In this document: positions 29,138-37,454 of the stretch, piece after piece
How positions within the stretch are numbered: the stretch's first letter is position 1
How the letters are laid out: each line of letters begins with the position of its first letter
Assembly: GCF_002001015.1 (NCBI RefSeq)
Contig: NZ_MUNO01000037.1
Location: 62,001-126,000 of the forward strand
Origin: Polaromonas sp. A23
Lineage (GTDB): Bacteria > Pseudomonadota > Gammaproteobacteria > Burkholderiales > Burkholderiaceae_C
Reading direction: 5' to 3'
Length of the DNA: 64,000 nucleotides
The notes under the pieces: generated by a model
The model's database searches: none
What the model saw: the letters and a program-made list of their open reading frames with translations, nothing else
Told to the model about the DNA's origin: nothing
Made by a program: the position numbers and the translations under genes

Positions 29138-29449
29138 TCAGGAAACCACTGCTTCGTCGGTTCGCTTGTCGCCTTTATTGTCAACCCAGCTCACTACCAC
29201 CTTGTCGCCGGCCTTGCCGCCCTTGAAGCTGAACTGCATGAAGGGGTTTTTTGACACCGCCGGGCCCCACTGGGCACTCATCACGGTCTTGCCATTGTGC
29301 GTGGCGCTGATGTTCTGGATAAACCAGGCGGGTACGATCTTGCCGGCAGCATCCTTGCGTTGGCCACTTTCCATTTCATGGCTGACCAGCACGCGCACGG
29401 TGGTTTTATCGCCTTGGGCCTGGGCCCGGATTCTCATCGGTTCTGACAT
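29138..29449 (-). CDS. soxZ: Thiosulfate oxidation carrier subunit SoxZ
   Basis: Partner of SoxY in the covalent sulfur carrier. From the ATG at 29449 (MSEPMRIRAQ) it has 103 residues of immunoglobulin-like beta fold with VRVLVSHEMESGQRKDAAGK and SWVDNKGDKRTDEA, the usual SoxZ ending. No signal peptide; it is co-exported with SoxY. A longer in-frame start at 29494 lacks homology and is rejected. It lies 34 bases upstream of soxA. Confidence 0.95.
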   Translation of the reverse strand: MSEPMRIRAQAQGDKTTVRVLVSHEMESGQRKDAAGKIVPAWFIQNISATHNGKTVMSAQWGPAVSKNPFMQFSFKGGKAGDKVVVSWVDNKGDKRTDEAVVS

Positions 29450-29603
29450 ATTTGTTTCCTTCAGTTGTACAGATAACACTTGTCGGCGCAGCAAGCGGCT
29501 GTCTGCCGGGGCGGGGGTGGCTGGAAACCGGAACGTACTTCAGGTACGTGAAGATTGCCAGACAGGGCCCGCAACAACGGATCACAGCCGCGCAGTAGCC
29601 AAC
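29450..29603. other. soxY-soxZ spacer with a short hairpin
   Basis: An unusually long gap (154 bases) for neighbouring soxY and soxZ, which are normally nearly contiguous. It contains a perfect 6-bp stem, ACGTAC-TTCAG-GTACGT (29533-29549), and GC-rich sequence. No ORF with family resemblance was seen. It may modulate relative expression of SoxY and SoxZ. Confidence 0.4.
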
Positions 29604-30071
29604 CTAGCCGCCGCAGCCGCCCAGGGTGACCTTCACTTCCTTGACCGCATAGAAAAATTTGTCGCCCACCTTGGCCAGGGCATACACGTTGGACGACTGG
29701 CCCATCTTCACGTTGGTGGACACATTGGCGTCTGTACCTGCGGGTATGTCGAAAAGCGCGGCCAGCGCATTGGGGTTCTTCTCGACAACCAGCGCCAGTT
29801 GCGTGGTGCCGGCAATGTTGCTTTGCGCACCGACACGTACCACGCTGCCGTTTTCGGCAATTTCCGGCGCCTGCAGGATCAGATCTTTGCTTTCCACCGG
29901 CGCGCCGGTGGCGCCCAGCGCCTTGGCGGCTTCCGCCATCGACTTGCTTTCGAACGCGGCCTTGTTCCACGCAGTTGCCGTTTGCGCATGGGCCGGTGCC
30001 AGCCCCGCCGAAGCGGCCAGCGCCAGCGCGGTAGCGCCAGAACCGCTGGCTAGAAAGTGACGACGTTCCAT
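29604..30071 (-). CDS. soxY: Thiosulfate oxidation carrier protein SoxY
   Basis: Sulfur-carrying subunit of SoxYZ. From the ATG at 30071 it has 155 residues: a twin-arginine signal (MERRHFLASGSGATALALAA), the SoxY beta domain, and the C-terminal swinging arm VTLGGCGG, whose Cys binds pathway intermediates. The upstream in-frame extension to 30221 overlaps soxD and is not part of it. Located between soxD and soxZ. Confidence 0.95.
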   Translation of the reverse strand: MERRHFLASGSGATALALAASAGLAPAHAQTATAWNKAAFESKSMAEAAKALGATGAPVESKDLILQAPEIAENGSVVRVGAQSNIAGTTQLALVVEKNPNALAALFDIPAGTDANVSTNVKMGQSSNVYALAKVGDKFFYAVKEVKVTLGGCGG

Positions 30072-30193
30072 GAATTGAACTCCTTTGGATATAACTAACT
30101 TGAAACTTGAACAATTGGACACAAAAACCAGAATCAACGACAGGGGACTTCTCCCAAGAACCGGTGGTTCAACCCACAAACGCGCTCGCACGG

Positions 30194-31324
30194 CTAAGGT
30201 GAAAACTCCCGCGCCAGCCATTGGGCGAGCTGAGTTGCCTCGGCCTCATTGAGGGTCTGCGGCGGCATCGGCATGCTGCCCCAAACGCCCTGTCCTCCAC
30301 CCTTGATTTTGCCCGCAAGGTAATTCACCGCGTCGACGCGCCCCTTATATTTGCCGGCGACATCCTTGAATGACGGACCCACCAGTTTGCCGTCCATGGC
30401 GTGACAGCCTATGCAGGCGTTTTTCTGAAGCAGCGGCATGACAGCCGCACCGGGTGCGCTGCCGGACACCGCGTTTGCTATCTTTTCAGTAGCTACTGGC
30501 GCACGTGCAATAAGGGGTGAGGCCTTGTTTGACATGAAGATTTCAGGTTCTGGCCGGTTGGTATCGGCCCCCCGGGTCCCGCCCACCAGGCGCGTCTGTT
30601 CAGCCAGCTGGCCATGGGCATTACGCGCATAGTCGGGCAGGAAACTCTTGACGATCACTTCCTTTTTGCAGTCGCGCATACAGACTGATCCCTGCACATC
30701 AGGCTTGCTGGTACCGCCAAATTCAGCGCCAGGCCACATCGCGTGAGCCGTCGTTGTCCCTTTCCGGTTGGGCAGCCGTTCCTGGACGTCCCGGATATTG
30801 GCGTCAGACAGTGTGAAATCCCCGGGGACAATGCCGCCCAGATTCAGGATGTAAGCCGTCGCCGCATAAACCTCATCGGTACTGAGCGACTTGGGAGCGT
30901 TCCATGGCATGGCGCGGTTGATGTAGTCCCACAGGGTCGACAGCGTTGCCATCTTCATCAAGGCCGTGCGCTGTGGCTGGTTGGCGCCCGGCATCAGGTT
31001 CGCCACCCGCCCGGTCTTGATGTCCTCGGCCGTGGTGCCTCCGGCAAGCGGTGCGAAAACATCTGACGACTCACCGAAGGTGCCATGGCAGGATGCACAT
31101 TTGCTCTCCCACACCACTTCGCCTTGGCGCACCGAGCCCCGCCCTTTGGGCAGGCCCTTGAAGTCAGGGCGAACGTCAATGTCCCAGGCCTTGACTTCCG
31201 CCGACGTTGCCGGGCGGCCTATGCCCGAGTACCTGGTAACAGCCTGCCCGTCTGCATGGGCTGCACTGGCGCTCAAGGCAATAGCCAGAATCAGGACTGA
31301 CTGCACGCAGCTAGACCTGAACAT
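30194..31324 (-). CDS. soxD: Diheme cytochrome c SoxD
   Basis: Cytochrome partner of the molybdoprotein SoxC; together they oxidise the sulfane sulfur still bound to SoxY. The 376 residues have a signal peptide, a first heme motif (SKCASCHGTFGESSDVFAPL) and a second (KNACIGCHAMDGKLVGPSF). Between them lies a long linker. Linker residues about 263-283 (NKASPLIARAPVATEKIA) are encoded by a copy of the dispersed repeat. It overlaps the end of soxC by 14 bases. Confidence 0.93.
   Translation of the reverse strand: MFRSSCVQSVLILAIALSASAAHADGQAVTRYSGIGRPATSAEVKAWDIDVRPDFKGLPKGRGSVRQGEVVWESKCASCHGTFGESSDVFAPLAGGTTAEDIKTGRVANLMPGANQPQRTALMKMATLSTLWDYINRAMPWNAPKSLSTDEVYAATAYILNLGGIVPGDFTLSDANIRDVQERLPNRKGTTTAHAMWPGAEFGGTSKPDVQGSVCMRDCKKEVIVKSFLPDYARNAHGQLAEQTRLVGGTRGADTNRPEPEIFMSNKASPLIARAPVATEKIANAVSGSAPGAAVMPLLQKNACIGCHAMDGKLVGPSFKDVAGKYKGRVDAVNYLAGKIKGGGQGVWGSMPMPPQTLNEAEATQLAQWLAREFSP
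30475..30535 (+). repeat. Intragenic copy of the ~60-bp dispersed repeat in soxD
   Basis: The plus strand reads gctatcttttcagtagctac, tggcgcacgtgcaataaggg, gtgaggccttg. Blocks tagct, gcgc-cg, aataaggg and gaggc match the intergenic copies, including the one at 27571-27640 in the same operon. It is translated in the opposite sense as the linker between the two heme domains of SoxD, with the reading frame intact. Confidence 0.65.
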
Positions 31325-32633
31325 TCTTCACCTCGCCGTTCTCCCCCAACGCCCAGGTCTGGATCGCGTTGCTGTGATAAATGCTGCGCGACGCCCGCAC
31401 CTTGCGCAATTCGCCATACGTCGGCTGGATGTGCCCGCTTTCGTCAACCGCGCGGCTCTGAAAAAGCGCTGGCTGGCCGTCCCACACAAAATCTGCGTTG
31501 AAGCGCGTCAGGCATTTGGACAGCACCGGGCCTTCCAGGCGCGCCGGCTTCCAGTTTTTGCCCCCGTCTACAGAAACATCAACCCGTTTGATCTTGCCGC
31601 GCCCGCTCCACGCCAAGCCGGTGACCGTGTGAAAGCCTTTGTCAAGAAGAACCTGGCCGCCGCTTGGCGAGGTAATCACGCTCTTGACCTCCTGAATACT
31701 GGTGTACTGGCGGTGCAGCCCATTGGGCATCAGGTCCATGTAGTGAATGGACTCGTCCTTCGTGGCGTAGGGCATGTCTCCCACTTCGATGCGGCGCAGG
31801 TACTTGACCCAGCTGACGCCCTGCACGCCGGGAACGACCAGACGCAGGGGATAGCCGTTTTCGGGACGCAGCATCTCGCCGTTCTGGCCATAGGCCACCA
31901 GCACCTGGCCGTCCATCACCATGCTCATGGGAATGGTTCGCGTCATTCCGGAACCGTCGGCGCCCTCTGCCAGTACAAATTTGGCGCGCCTGAAGTCGGC
32001 GCCGCACAACTCGAGCAGGGTGCGCAGCGGCACGCCGGTAAATTCGCTGCAGCTGAGCATGCCGTGGGTGTACTGGACGGTCGGCACCGCCACATTACCC
32101 CATTCCATGCCGGTGTTGGCACCACACTCGATGAAATGCATCCGGCTGACGCTGGGCAGACGCATCAACTCATCCATGCTGAAAACCATGGCGCGCTTGA
32201 GCAGCGTGTTGTCCGATCCGTTGACCATCAACCGGTGTTTTGAAGGATCAATGTCCCACCAGCCCTGGTGGTGGCGCTCAAAATGCAGGCCGCTCGGCGT
32301 GATGATGCCGAACAGGCCTTGCAGCGGGCAAAAGCTCACGCTGGACTGCGGCACCCGTGTCAGGCCTGGGCTTTCACGGCGTTGAAGATTTTTCTCCCAT
32401 TCGCTGGGCGAACCATAGCCGCGAGCTGCCACCGGCTGGCCCAGACCCTTGCTATGCGCGGGCAAGTTCAAAATCGCAGGGTCGTCGGTTGCAGAGGCCC
32501 TGCCCGCCACCATGGCACTGGCGGCTGCGGCCATGGCGCTCGATAAAAAGCCGCGCCGCCCGGCCCGGACCTCCTGGATCTGGTCCCGGTTCAGGAAATT
32601 TTCGGGGGCACGTTGAAGGAAGCGGCTCAGCAT
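31311..32633 (-). CDS. soxC: Sulfane dehydrogenase subunit SoxC (molybdenum cofactor)
   Basis: Sulfite-oxidase-fold molybdoprotein. The 440 residues have a twin-arginine signal (AGRRGFLSSAMAAAASAM). The molybdopterin domain follows, with HFIECGANTG and LSCSEFTGVPLRTLLE, where the Cys of SCSE is the likely Mo ligand. PLRLVVPGVQGVSWVKYL and a C-terminal dimerisation Ig-like domain follow. With SoxD it allows complete oxidation of thiosulfate to sulfate without sulfur globules. First structural gene of the operon, 18 bases after soxR. Confidence 0.95.
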   Translation of the reverse strand: MLSRFLQRAPENFLNRDQIQEVRAGRRGFLSSAMAAAASAMVAGRASATDDPAILNLPAHSKGLGQPVAARGYGSPSEWEKNLQRRESPGLTRVPQSSVSFCPLQGLFGIITPSGLHFERHHQGWWDIDPSKHRLMVNGSDNTLLKRAMVFSMDELMRLPSVSRMHFIECGANTGMEWGNVAVPTVQYTHGMLSCSEFTGVPLRTLLELCGADFRRAKFVLAEGADGSGMTRTIPMSMVMDGQVLVAYGQNGEMLRPENGYPLRLVVPGVQGVSWVKYLRRIEVGDMPYATKDESIHYMDLMPNGLHRQYTSIQEVKSVITSPSGGQVLLDKGFHTVTGLAWSGRGKIKRVDVSVDGGKNWKPARLEGPVLSKCLTRFNADFVWDGQPALFQSRAVDESGHIQPTYGELRKVRASRSIYHSNAIQTWALGENGEVKNVQV

Positions 32634-32651
32634 GGTGTCAGCACCGGAAAT

Positions 32652-33047
32652 TCAGATGTCATAGCTATGCGCTTTCGCTGCGTGAATCGGCGAAAGGCTT
32701 TGCTCCGCCGGCAGTGCGCCGGGCTCGTCAAGTTCGATGGCAATCTGCGTACAAACGCTGCGGCACAGGGCAACCGCCTTTTCGCTCTGCACCCGGTAAA
32801 TGACCTGTGTGCCCTCCTTGCGTTTGGCCAGCACGCCGGTGCGAAACAGCACGGCAAGATGCTGCGACAAATTCGGCTGGGTGGTGTCAATCTCGGCCAG
32901 AAGCTCGTTAACGGACTTCTCTCGTTCGCAAAGGGCGCTGAGCACCCGTAGACGCATGGGAGTCGCCAGTACGGAGAACAGCTCTGCGGCGAGTTCGAAC
33001 ACCCGCCCCTGTTCGGACTTGGCACCGGCTTGAATCATGTTGTTCAT
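32652..33047 (-). CDS. soxR: ArsR-family transcriptional regulator, probable sox repressor (SoxR-like)
   Basis: Winged-helix repressor of the ArsR/SmtB family. The 131 residues contain LFSVLATPMRLRVLSALCER, the recognition helix TTQPNLSQHLAVL and the beta-wing KRKEGTQVIYRV. Cysteines near residues 40, 94 and 97 (SALCER, VALCRSVC) could form a thiol switch sensing sulfur species, as known for SoxR/BigR proteins; this is inferred. The position at the head of soxCDYZAXB and the palindrome just upstream support autoregulation and control of sox. Confidence 0.88.
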   Translation of the reverse strand: MNNMIQAGAKSEQGRVFELAAELFSVLATPMRLRVLSALCEREKSVNELLAEIDTTQPNLSQHLAVLFRTGVLAKRKEGTQVIYRVQSEKAVALCRSVCTQIAIELDEPGALPAEQSLSPIHAAKAHSYDI

Positions 33048-33055
33048 GGGAGATT

Positions 33056-33087
33056 ATTCAAATATAAGTATTTGCTGATATTTGAAT
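33056..33087. promoter_or_regulatory. Candidate SoxR operator
   Basis: A perfect inverted repeat with 10-base arms, ATTCAAATAT and ATATTTGAAT, separated by 12 bases, lies 9 to 40 bases upstream of the soxR start codon. The AT-rich TTCAAAT half-sites resemble operators known for ArsR/SmtB and BigR proteins. Promoter-like hexamers on the minus strand overlap it, so binding would block transcription of soxR and the sox operon. Confidence 0.72.
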
Positions 33088-33302
33088 CCGGGCCACGCTC
33101 TGGCCGTACCGGGACATACCCTTAGCAGGCGCGAGAAGGGCTCGACGCCTGCACCATTCCAGCCCATTCAGTGACGAAAGCCTGCAGCTGTGGTTTTAAG
33201 AAGAAGCAAGCGCCAAAAGTCACCGGAAAAAAACTCACTTTCGGCCTACACCATGCTATAAAACCTCTAGCACCTTAAGGTTGTTACCAATTCCTACGAC
33301 TA
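33088..33302. other. Intergenic gap between soxR and the Slam-like gene
   Basis: No gene seen. It must hold promoters for the plus-strand outer-membrane gene. A TATAAA at 33257-33262 fits a -10, about 40 bases before the start codon, but no good -35 is visible. The part near soxR (33110-33180) is GC-rich and featureless. Confidence 0.4.
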
Positions 33303-34637
33303 ATGTTCCCAAAACAATTTCACTTTTCCATCGTCGGCTCCGGCCTCTTGGCTGCTTTTTTGTTGGCAGCGCCGGCACACTCCGAGGTTGACGCGCTGGT
33401 TCGCGAATCGCTGGCGCTTATCGAACAGGGCAAGCCACAGCAAGCCTTTGACCGGTTGGCGCCCGTTGAAGCAGAACGCGCCGGTGACCCGGACTTTGAC
33501 ACCGTGCTCGGAATCGCAGCCAATGACAGCGGACAGTTCACACGCGCCGTTTTTGCCCTCGAACGCGCCCTGACTGTCCAGCCCGCCAATGCCCGCGCCC
33601 GCGCCGAGCTGGGCCGCGCTCTTTTTGCACTCAAGGACAACCAGGCAGCTCGCCAGGTTCTGCAGGAAACCAAGCGGGAAAATATTCCTGCCGACGTGGC
33701 CCGGCGAATCGATGATTTTCTGCTGGCCATCGACCGCAACGAAGAAGCTACCAGGTCTTCCGTCAAGGCTTACATAGAAACTTCTATTGGCTCCGACAGC
33801 AATATCAACAGCGGACCCAGCAACGCCAATGTCGCTGTTCCGGCTTTTGGGGGACTGGTGTTCACACTCAACCCCACAAGCACGAAGCTAAAGGACGACT
33901 TCCATACGGTGGGCGCGGGGGTTTCCGGTCGCTACGTGATCGACCCGCGGCTGTCACTGATCGGCAGTGTGAGCGGGAATGCCCGTTTCAATCATGACTA
34001 CAACGACTTCGACACCAACCAGGTCGATATTTCCGGCGGAGCGGTCTACCGCTTCGACAAACACGAATTCACGGCAGCGGTTCAAGTGGGTACCTATAGC
34101 GCCGACAACCACAGGGCGCGTGATCAGCGAGGTGTTGTCGGTGAATGGACCTATCGGCCGGATGACACCAGCCAGTGGAGTACCTACCTGCAGCTGGGCA
34201 CCTTGCGTTATCCGGACCAGCATATTCGCGATGCCGAGCGCTACGTGCTGGGAACCTCCTATGCCATGGCCCTGCGCAGCGGCATGCTGGTATTTGGCGG
34301 CGCTTACTTTGGCGTTGAAGATGAGCGCGCGGCGGGTGTTCCCCACCTCGGCCATCGGCTGATCGGTCTGCGCGCTGGCCTGCAGCAACCCCTCAACGCA
34401 GACGTGGATCTGTTTGCCAACCTCGGTTACGAACACCGCCGCTACGGCGGACCTGACCCTCTGTTTCTGGTTACTCGCCGGGACAGACAGACCACCTTGA
34501 ATCTGGGCATCAACTGGGTACCGGCAGTGAGCTGGCGCATCACGCCCCAGCTGTCACTGTTGAAAAACAACTCCAACGTTGCCATTTCGGACTTCACCAA
34601 ACGCGTGCTCTCCGTCACGGTTCGCAAGGATTTTTAA
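33303..34637 (+). CDS. TPR/beta-barrel outer-membrane protein of the Slam (DUF560) type, putative type XI secretion translocator
   Basis: The 444 residues begin with a signal peptide (LLAAFLLAAPAHS). A periplasmic TPR region follows (about 30-140: ESLALIEQGKPQQAFDRL, ALERALTVQPANARARAELG). Then comes a long amphipathic beta-strand region from about 150 to the end, closing with VLSVTVRKDF, whose terminal Phe is typical of outer-membrane barrels. This TPR-plus-barrel layout and length fit Slam/DUF560 proteins, which move cargo across the outer membrane. Two putative cargo genes follow at 81- and 55-base gaps. Assignment is by architecture, not by a search. Confidence 0.7.
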   Translation: MFPKQFHFSIVGSGLLAAFLLAAPAHSEVDALVRESLALIEQGKPQQAFDRLAPVEAERAGDPDFDTVLGIAANDSGQFTRAVFALERALTVQPANARARAELGRALFALKDNQAARQVLQETKRENIPADVARRIDDFLLAIDRNEEATRSSVKAYIETSIGSDSNINSGPSNANVAVPAFGGLVFTLNPTSTKLKDDFHTVGAGVSGRYVIDPRLSLIGSVSGNARFNHDYNDFDTNQVDISGGAVYRFDKHEFTAAVQVGTYSADNHRARDQRGVVGEWTYRPDDTSQWSTYLQLGTLRYPDQHIRDAERYVLGTSYAMALRSGMLVFGGAYFGVEDERAAGVPHLGHRLIGLRAGLQQPLNADVDLFANLGYEHRRYGGPDPLFLVTRRDRQTTLNLGINWVPAVSWRITPQLSLLKNNSNVAISDFTKRVLSVTVRKDF

Positions 34638-34718
34638 GAATCACCCCTTACCCGCCGACCCTGTCCATGCGACCATGCTTTTCATCGGCCACCGAACAAT
34701 ACCGGCAACGCACCGCTC

Positions 34719-36050
34719 ATGAAACCTGATTTCCATTTGAATGCCGTCCTGTTAGCCACTCTGGCTGCGGCCTGCCCTTTGCAAGCCCACGCGCTGGCCG
34801 GCGTGGCCCAGTTCACCGCCGGCGAAGTCAATGTGCGCCAGGCCGATGGCCGCACCATCGCCCTGGCCAAAGGCGGCAACATCGACAGCGGCCAGGCCAT
34901 CGTCACTGGTGGCACTGGCCGCGCCCAAGTCAAATTCACCGACGGCGGGCTGATTTCCCTGCAGCCCAATACTGAGTTCAAGATTGCCAATTACGTCGAT
35001 CAGAACGACCCCAAGGAAGACCGTTTCCTGGTGGACCTGCTGCGTGGCGGCATGCGTGCCATCACCGGCCTGATCGGCAAACGCAACCGCGACAACTACA
35101 AGCTCACCACCACCACGGCCACCATCGGCATCCGTGGCTCGGGCTTCAAGGTTGGCTACAACCCTGATGGCTCCCTGGGCATCAGCAGCGAATTGGACAA
35201 GATCGAGGTGTGTAACCAGAGCGGCTGTATTGGCCTGGTGGCCGGGGAGTCGGTCAAGGTTGTTGACAGCACCACCCCGCCTGTGCGGACGAGCGGGATG
35301 GTTAAGAACGACATGCCCAAGCCTCCTGAAAAAGAGATCATTGTGATTGGCGAAAGACAACCCATCCCCCCACAGCCTCCGGCCCCAAAAGAATTGACCT
35401 TTACCGACATCACTGTGCTCGGTGTCGCGACTGACAGCTCAAACAATGCCTTCAACGAGCTGGGCACCGGTGGCGGCCTTTCCAGCACGTTCGAGGTCAA
35501 CGGTGCCAAGATGCTCAAGGTCAACAAGCCGGGCGCAATATCAACCACTTGGGCTCCCACCGGGGCCGCGGTGGGTGTCGGTTTCATGGGGGGTGTGAGC
35601 GACCCTGATTTCCTGGGATGGGGCAGCTGGGTGCAGACCAGCAAGGAGGTGGTCAACGGCGGCTCGACCACCGTAACCCCGCTGCAATATTTCCATTACA
35701 TTGCCGGACGCCCCACTTCGCAAATGCCCACTACCGGCACTGCAACATACATATTTGCCGGGGGAACATCCCCTACGCGGATCAACGGAGGCGGGACTAC
35801 CGTTGGCACCATCAATGCCGCCAACACCAACCTGAGCGTCAATTTCGGCGCCGGCAGCCTGACGGCCAACATTGACACCTCATTTGTCGTCATCAGCGAT
35901 ACAGCATCTATCGTTGGCGCCTCGTTCAGCGGGACTTACGTCAACGGATTTTTCACTGGTGCGGGTGCCGCTCGCGCAGGGTTGACCTTCAAGAAATCTC
36001 TCACCGTCAGCGATGTGGTGACTGGAGCCGTGGTCTTTACCAAACAGTAA
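34719..36050 (+). CDS. FecR-domain protein with TbpB-like C-terminal barrel, putative secreted cargo (copy 1)
   Basis: The 443 residues have a signal peptide cleaved near QAHA, a FecR-type domain (about 25-185: AGEVNVRQADGRTIALAKGG, TTTTATIGIRGSGF) and a conserved CNQSGC pair that could form a disulfide. A Pro-rich linker (about 190-235) follows. The C-terminal Gly/Thr/Ser-rich beta domain ends GFFTGAGAARAGLTF...TGAVVFTK. That ending resembles the last strands of TbpB-type barrels, the known handle of Slam cargo. No sigma factor or TonB receptor gene is adjacent, so a classical FecR signalling role is unlikely. The assignment of the C-terminus is by eye. Confidence 0.68.
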   Translation: MKPDFHLNAVLLATLAAACPLQAHALAGVAQFTAGEVNVRQADGRTIALAKGGNIDSGQAIVTGGTGRAQVKFTDGGLISLQPNTEFKIANYVDQNDPKEDRFLVDLLRGGMRAITGLIGKRNRDNYKLTTTTATIGIRGSGFKVGYNPDGSLGISSELDKIEVCNQSGCIGLVAGESVKVVDSTTPPVRTSGMVKNDMPKPPEKEIIVIGERQPIPPQPPAPKELTFTDITVLGVATDSSNNAFNELGTGGGLSSTFEVNGAKMLKVNKPGAISTTWAPTGAAVGVGFMGGVSDPDFLGWGSWVQTSKEVVNGGSTTVTPLQYFHYIAGRPTSQMPTTGTATYIFAGGTSPTRINGGGTTVGTINAANTNLSVNFGAGSLTANIDTSFVVISDTASIVGASFSGTYVNGFFTGAGAARAGLTFKKSLTVSDVVTGAVVFTKQ

Positions 36051-36105
36051 GGGACTGAGCCGCGCTTCGCACCAGCGCATTCAGCAAACATCAAGAGCAA
36101 TCACG

Positions 36106-37446
36106 ATGCAACAACACTTTCAACTCAAGAACGCAGTCTTGTTGATGGCTCTTGCCGCCGTTTACCCCTTGCAGGCGCACGCCTTGGCAGGTGTTGCGCA
36201 ATTCACTGCAGGCGAAGTCAATGTGCGCCAGACCGACGGCCGCACTATCGCCCTGGCCAAAGGAGGCAACATCGACAGCGGCCAGGCCATCGTCACCGGC
36301 GGCAGCGGTCGCGCCCAGGTCAAGTTCACCGACGGCGGGCTGATTTCCCTGCAGCCCAACACCGAGTTCAAGATCGCCAACTATGTTGACCAGAACGATC
36401 CCAAGGAAGACCGTTTTCTGGTGGACCTACTGCGCGGCAGCATGCGCGCCATTACCGGCCTGATCGGCAAGCGCAACCGCGACAACTACAAGCTCACCAC
36501 CACCACGGCCACCATCGGCATCCGCGGCTCGGGCTTCAAGGTGGGTTACAACCCCGACGGCTCACTGGGCATCAGCAGCGAGCTGGACAAGATCGAGGTG
36601 TGCAACCAGAGCGGCTGTATTGGCCTCGTGGCGGGTGAGTCGGTGAAAGTGATCGATAGTGTCACCCCACCGACGCGCACAAGCGAGCAAGCCAAGGTGG
36701 AAACACCAAGTACCCCAAAAGACCCGGTAGTGGCCGGCGACAAGGTCAACGAAGAAGGCAAGGCGATGATCGTCACGAGCGGCACTGCAGCGGCGGTGGC
36801 GGTGCCGGCTTCGACCGGCAGCTTCACCAACATGCTGGTCCGCGCAAGCTACGACGCGACCACAGGCGGCTCAACATTTGTTCCGGCCGGGGGCGCACTA
36901 ACGGTGCTGGACAACGGAAAAGTAACCAAATTCACCGACGGAACCTTCGGCTATACGCCCAACACAGTGGGCTCGTCCGGCTTTCTGGGCGCCGTCTCGA
37001 CCAATGACTTCATTGGCTGGGGGGTGTGGACCAATGGCACCAAAGCCAATCTCGTAACACCATCCCCCATATCGGTCAATTACCTGCACTTCGTTGCGGG
37101 CCAGCCCACCGCTGTCATGCCCACCACAGGGTCGGCAAGCTATTCACTGGTGGGTTCCACGGCACCGACCTTGTACACGGGGACCAGCGGGACCCTGTTG
37201 AGCACATCATTTGTTGCAGATTTCGCCGCCGCCACGATTGCCGTCTCCCTGGCGACGAGCTTCGGTACCGTCAGCGGCCCCCTGTCAATAAGCGGAGCAG
37301 GCCCGCAAGACTTCAGCGGCGGATCCAACGGAACCATCAAGGGATTTTTCAGCGGTCCCAATGCCGCGCGGGCGGGCCTTGTTTATAACGGCTATAGCAG
37401 CGCAAATGGCGGTTACTTCTCCGGTGCTGCAGTGTTCCAAAAATAG
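36106..37446 (+). CDS. FecR-domain protein with TbpB-like C-terminal barrel, putative secreted cargo (copy 2)
   Basis: Tandem paralogue of the preceding gene, 446 residues. Mature residues up to about 190 differ from copy 1 at only about six positions, with the same CNQSGC pair. The linker and C-terminal domain are diverged but share landmarks: GWG-W, then FVAGQPTAVMPTTGSASY, then GFFSGPNAARAGLVY and a final GAAVFQK. GFF-GP-AARAG is close to the TbpB-like closing motif. The signal peptide has Tyr where copy 1 has Cys, so neither is likely a lipoprotein. The stop is 8 bases from the convergent glycosyltransferase. Confidence 0.68.
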   Translation: MQQHFQLKNAVLLMALAAVYPLQAHALAGVAQFTAGEVNVRQTDGRTIALAKGGNIDSGQAIVTGGSGRAQVKFTDGGLISLQPNTEFKIANYVDQNDPKEDRFLVDLLRGSMRAITGLIGKRNRDNYKLTTTTATIGIRGSGFKVGYNPDGSLGISSELDKIEVCNQSGCIGLVAGESVKVIDSVTPPTRTSEQAKVETPSTPKDPVVAGDKVNEEGKAMIVTSGTAAAVAVPASTGSFTNMLVRASYDATTGGSTFVPAGGALTVLDNGKVTKFTDGTFGYTPNTVGSSGFLGAVSTNDFIGWGVWTNGTKANLVTPSPISVNYLHFVAGQPTAVMPTTGSASYSLVGSTAPTLYTGTSGTLLSTSFVADFAAATIAVSLATSFGTVSGPLSISGAGPQDFSGGSNGTIKGFFSGPNAARAGLVYNGYSSANGGYFSGAAVFQK

Positions 37447-37454
37447 TCACTGGC

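Noticed and set aside
32658..32707. Possible dispersed-repeat copy at the soxR 3' end (catagctatgcgc, then gaaaggctttg)
   Set aside because: Only short blocks agree and spacing differs; similarity is not clearly above chance.
34719..34790. Lipobox-like AAAC in the signal of the first FecR paralogue
   Set aside because: It lacks Leu at -3, the paralogue has Tyr at that place, and both have a clear signal-peptidase I site after QAHA.
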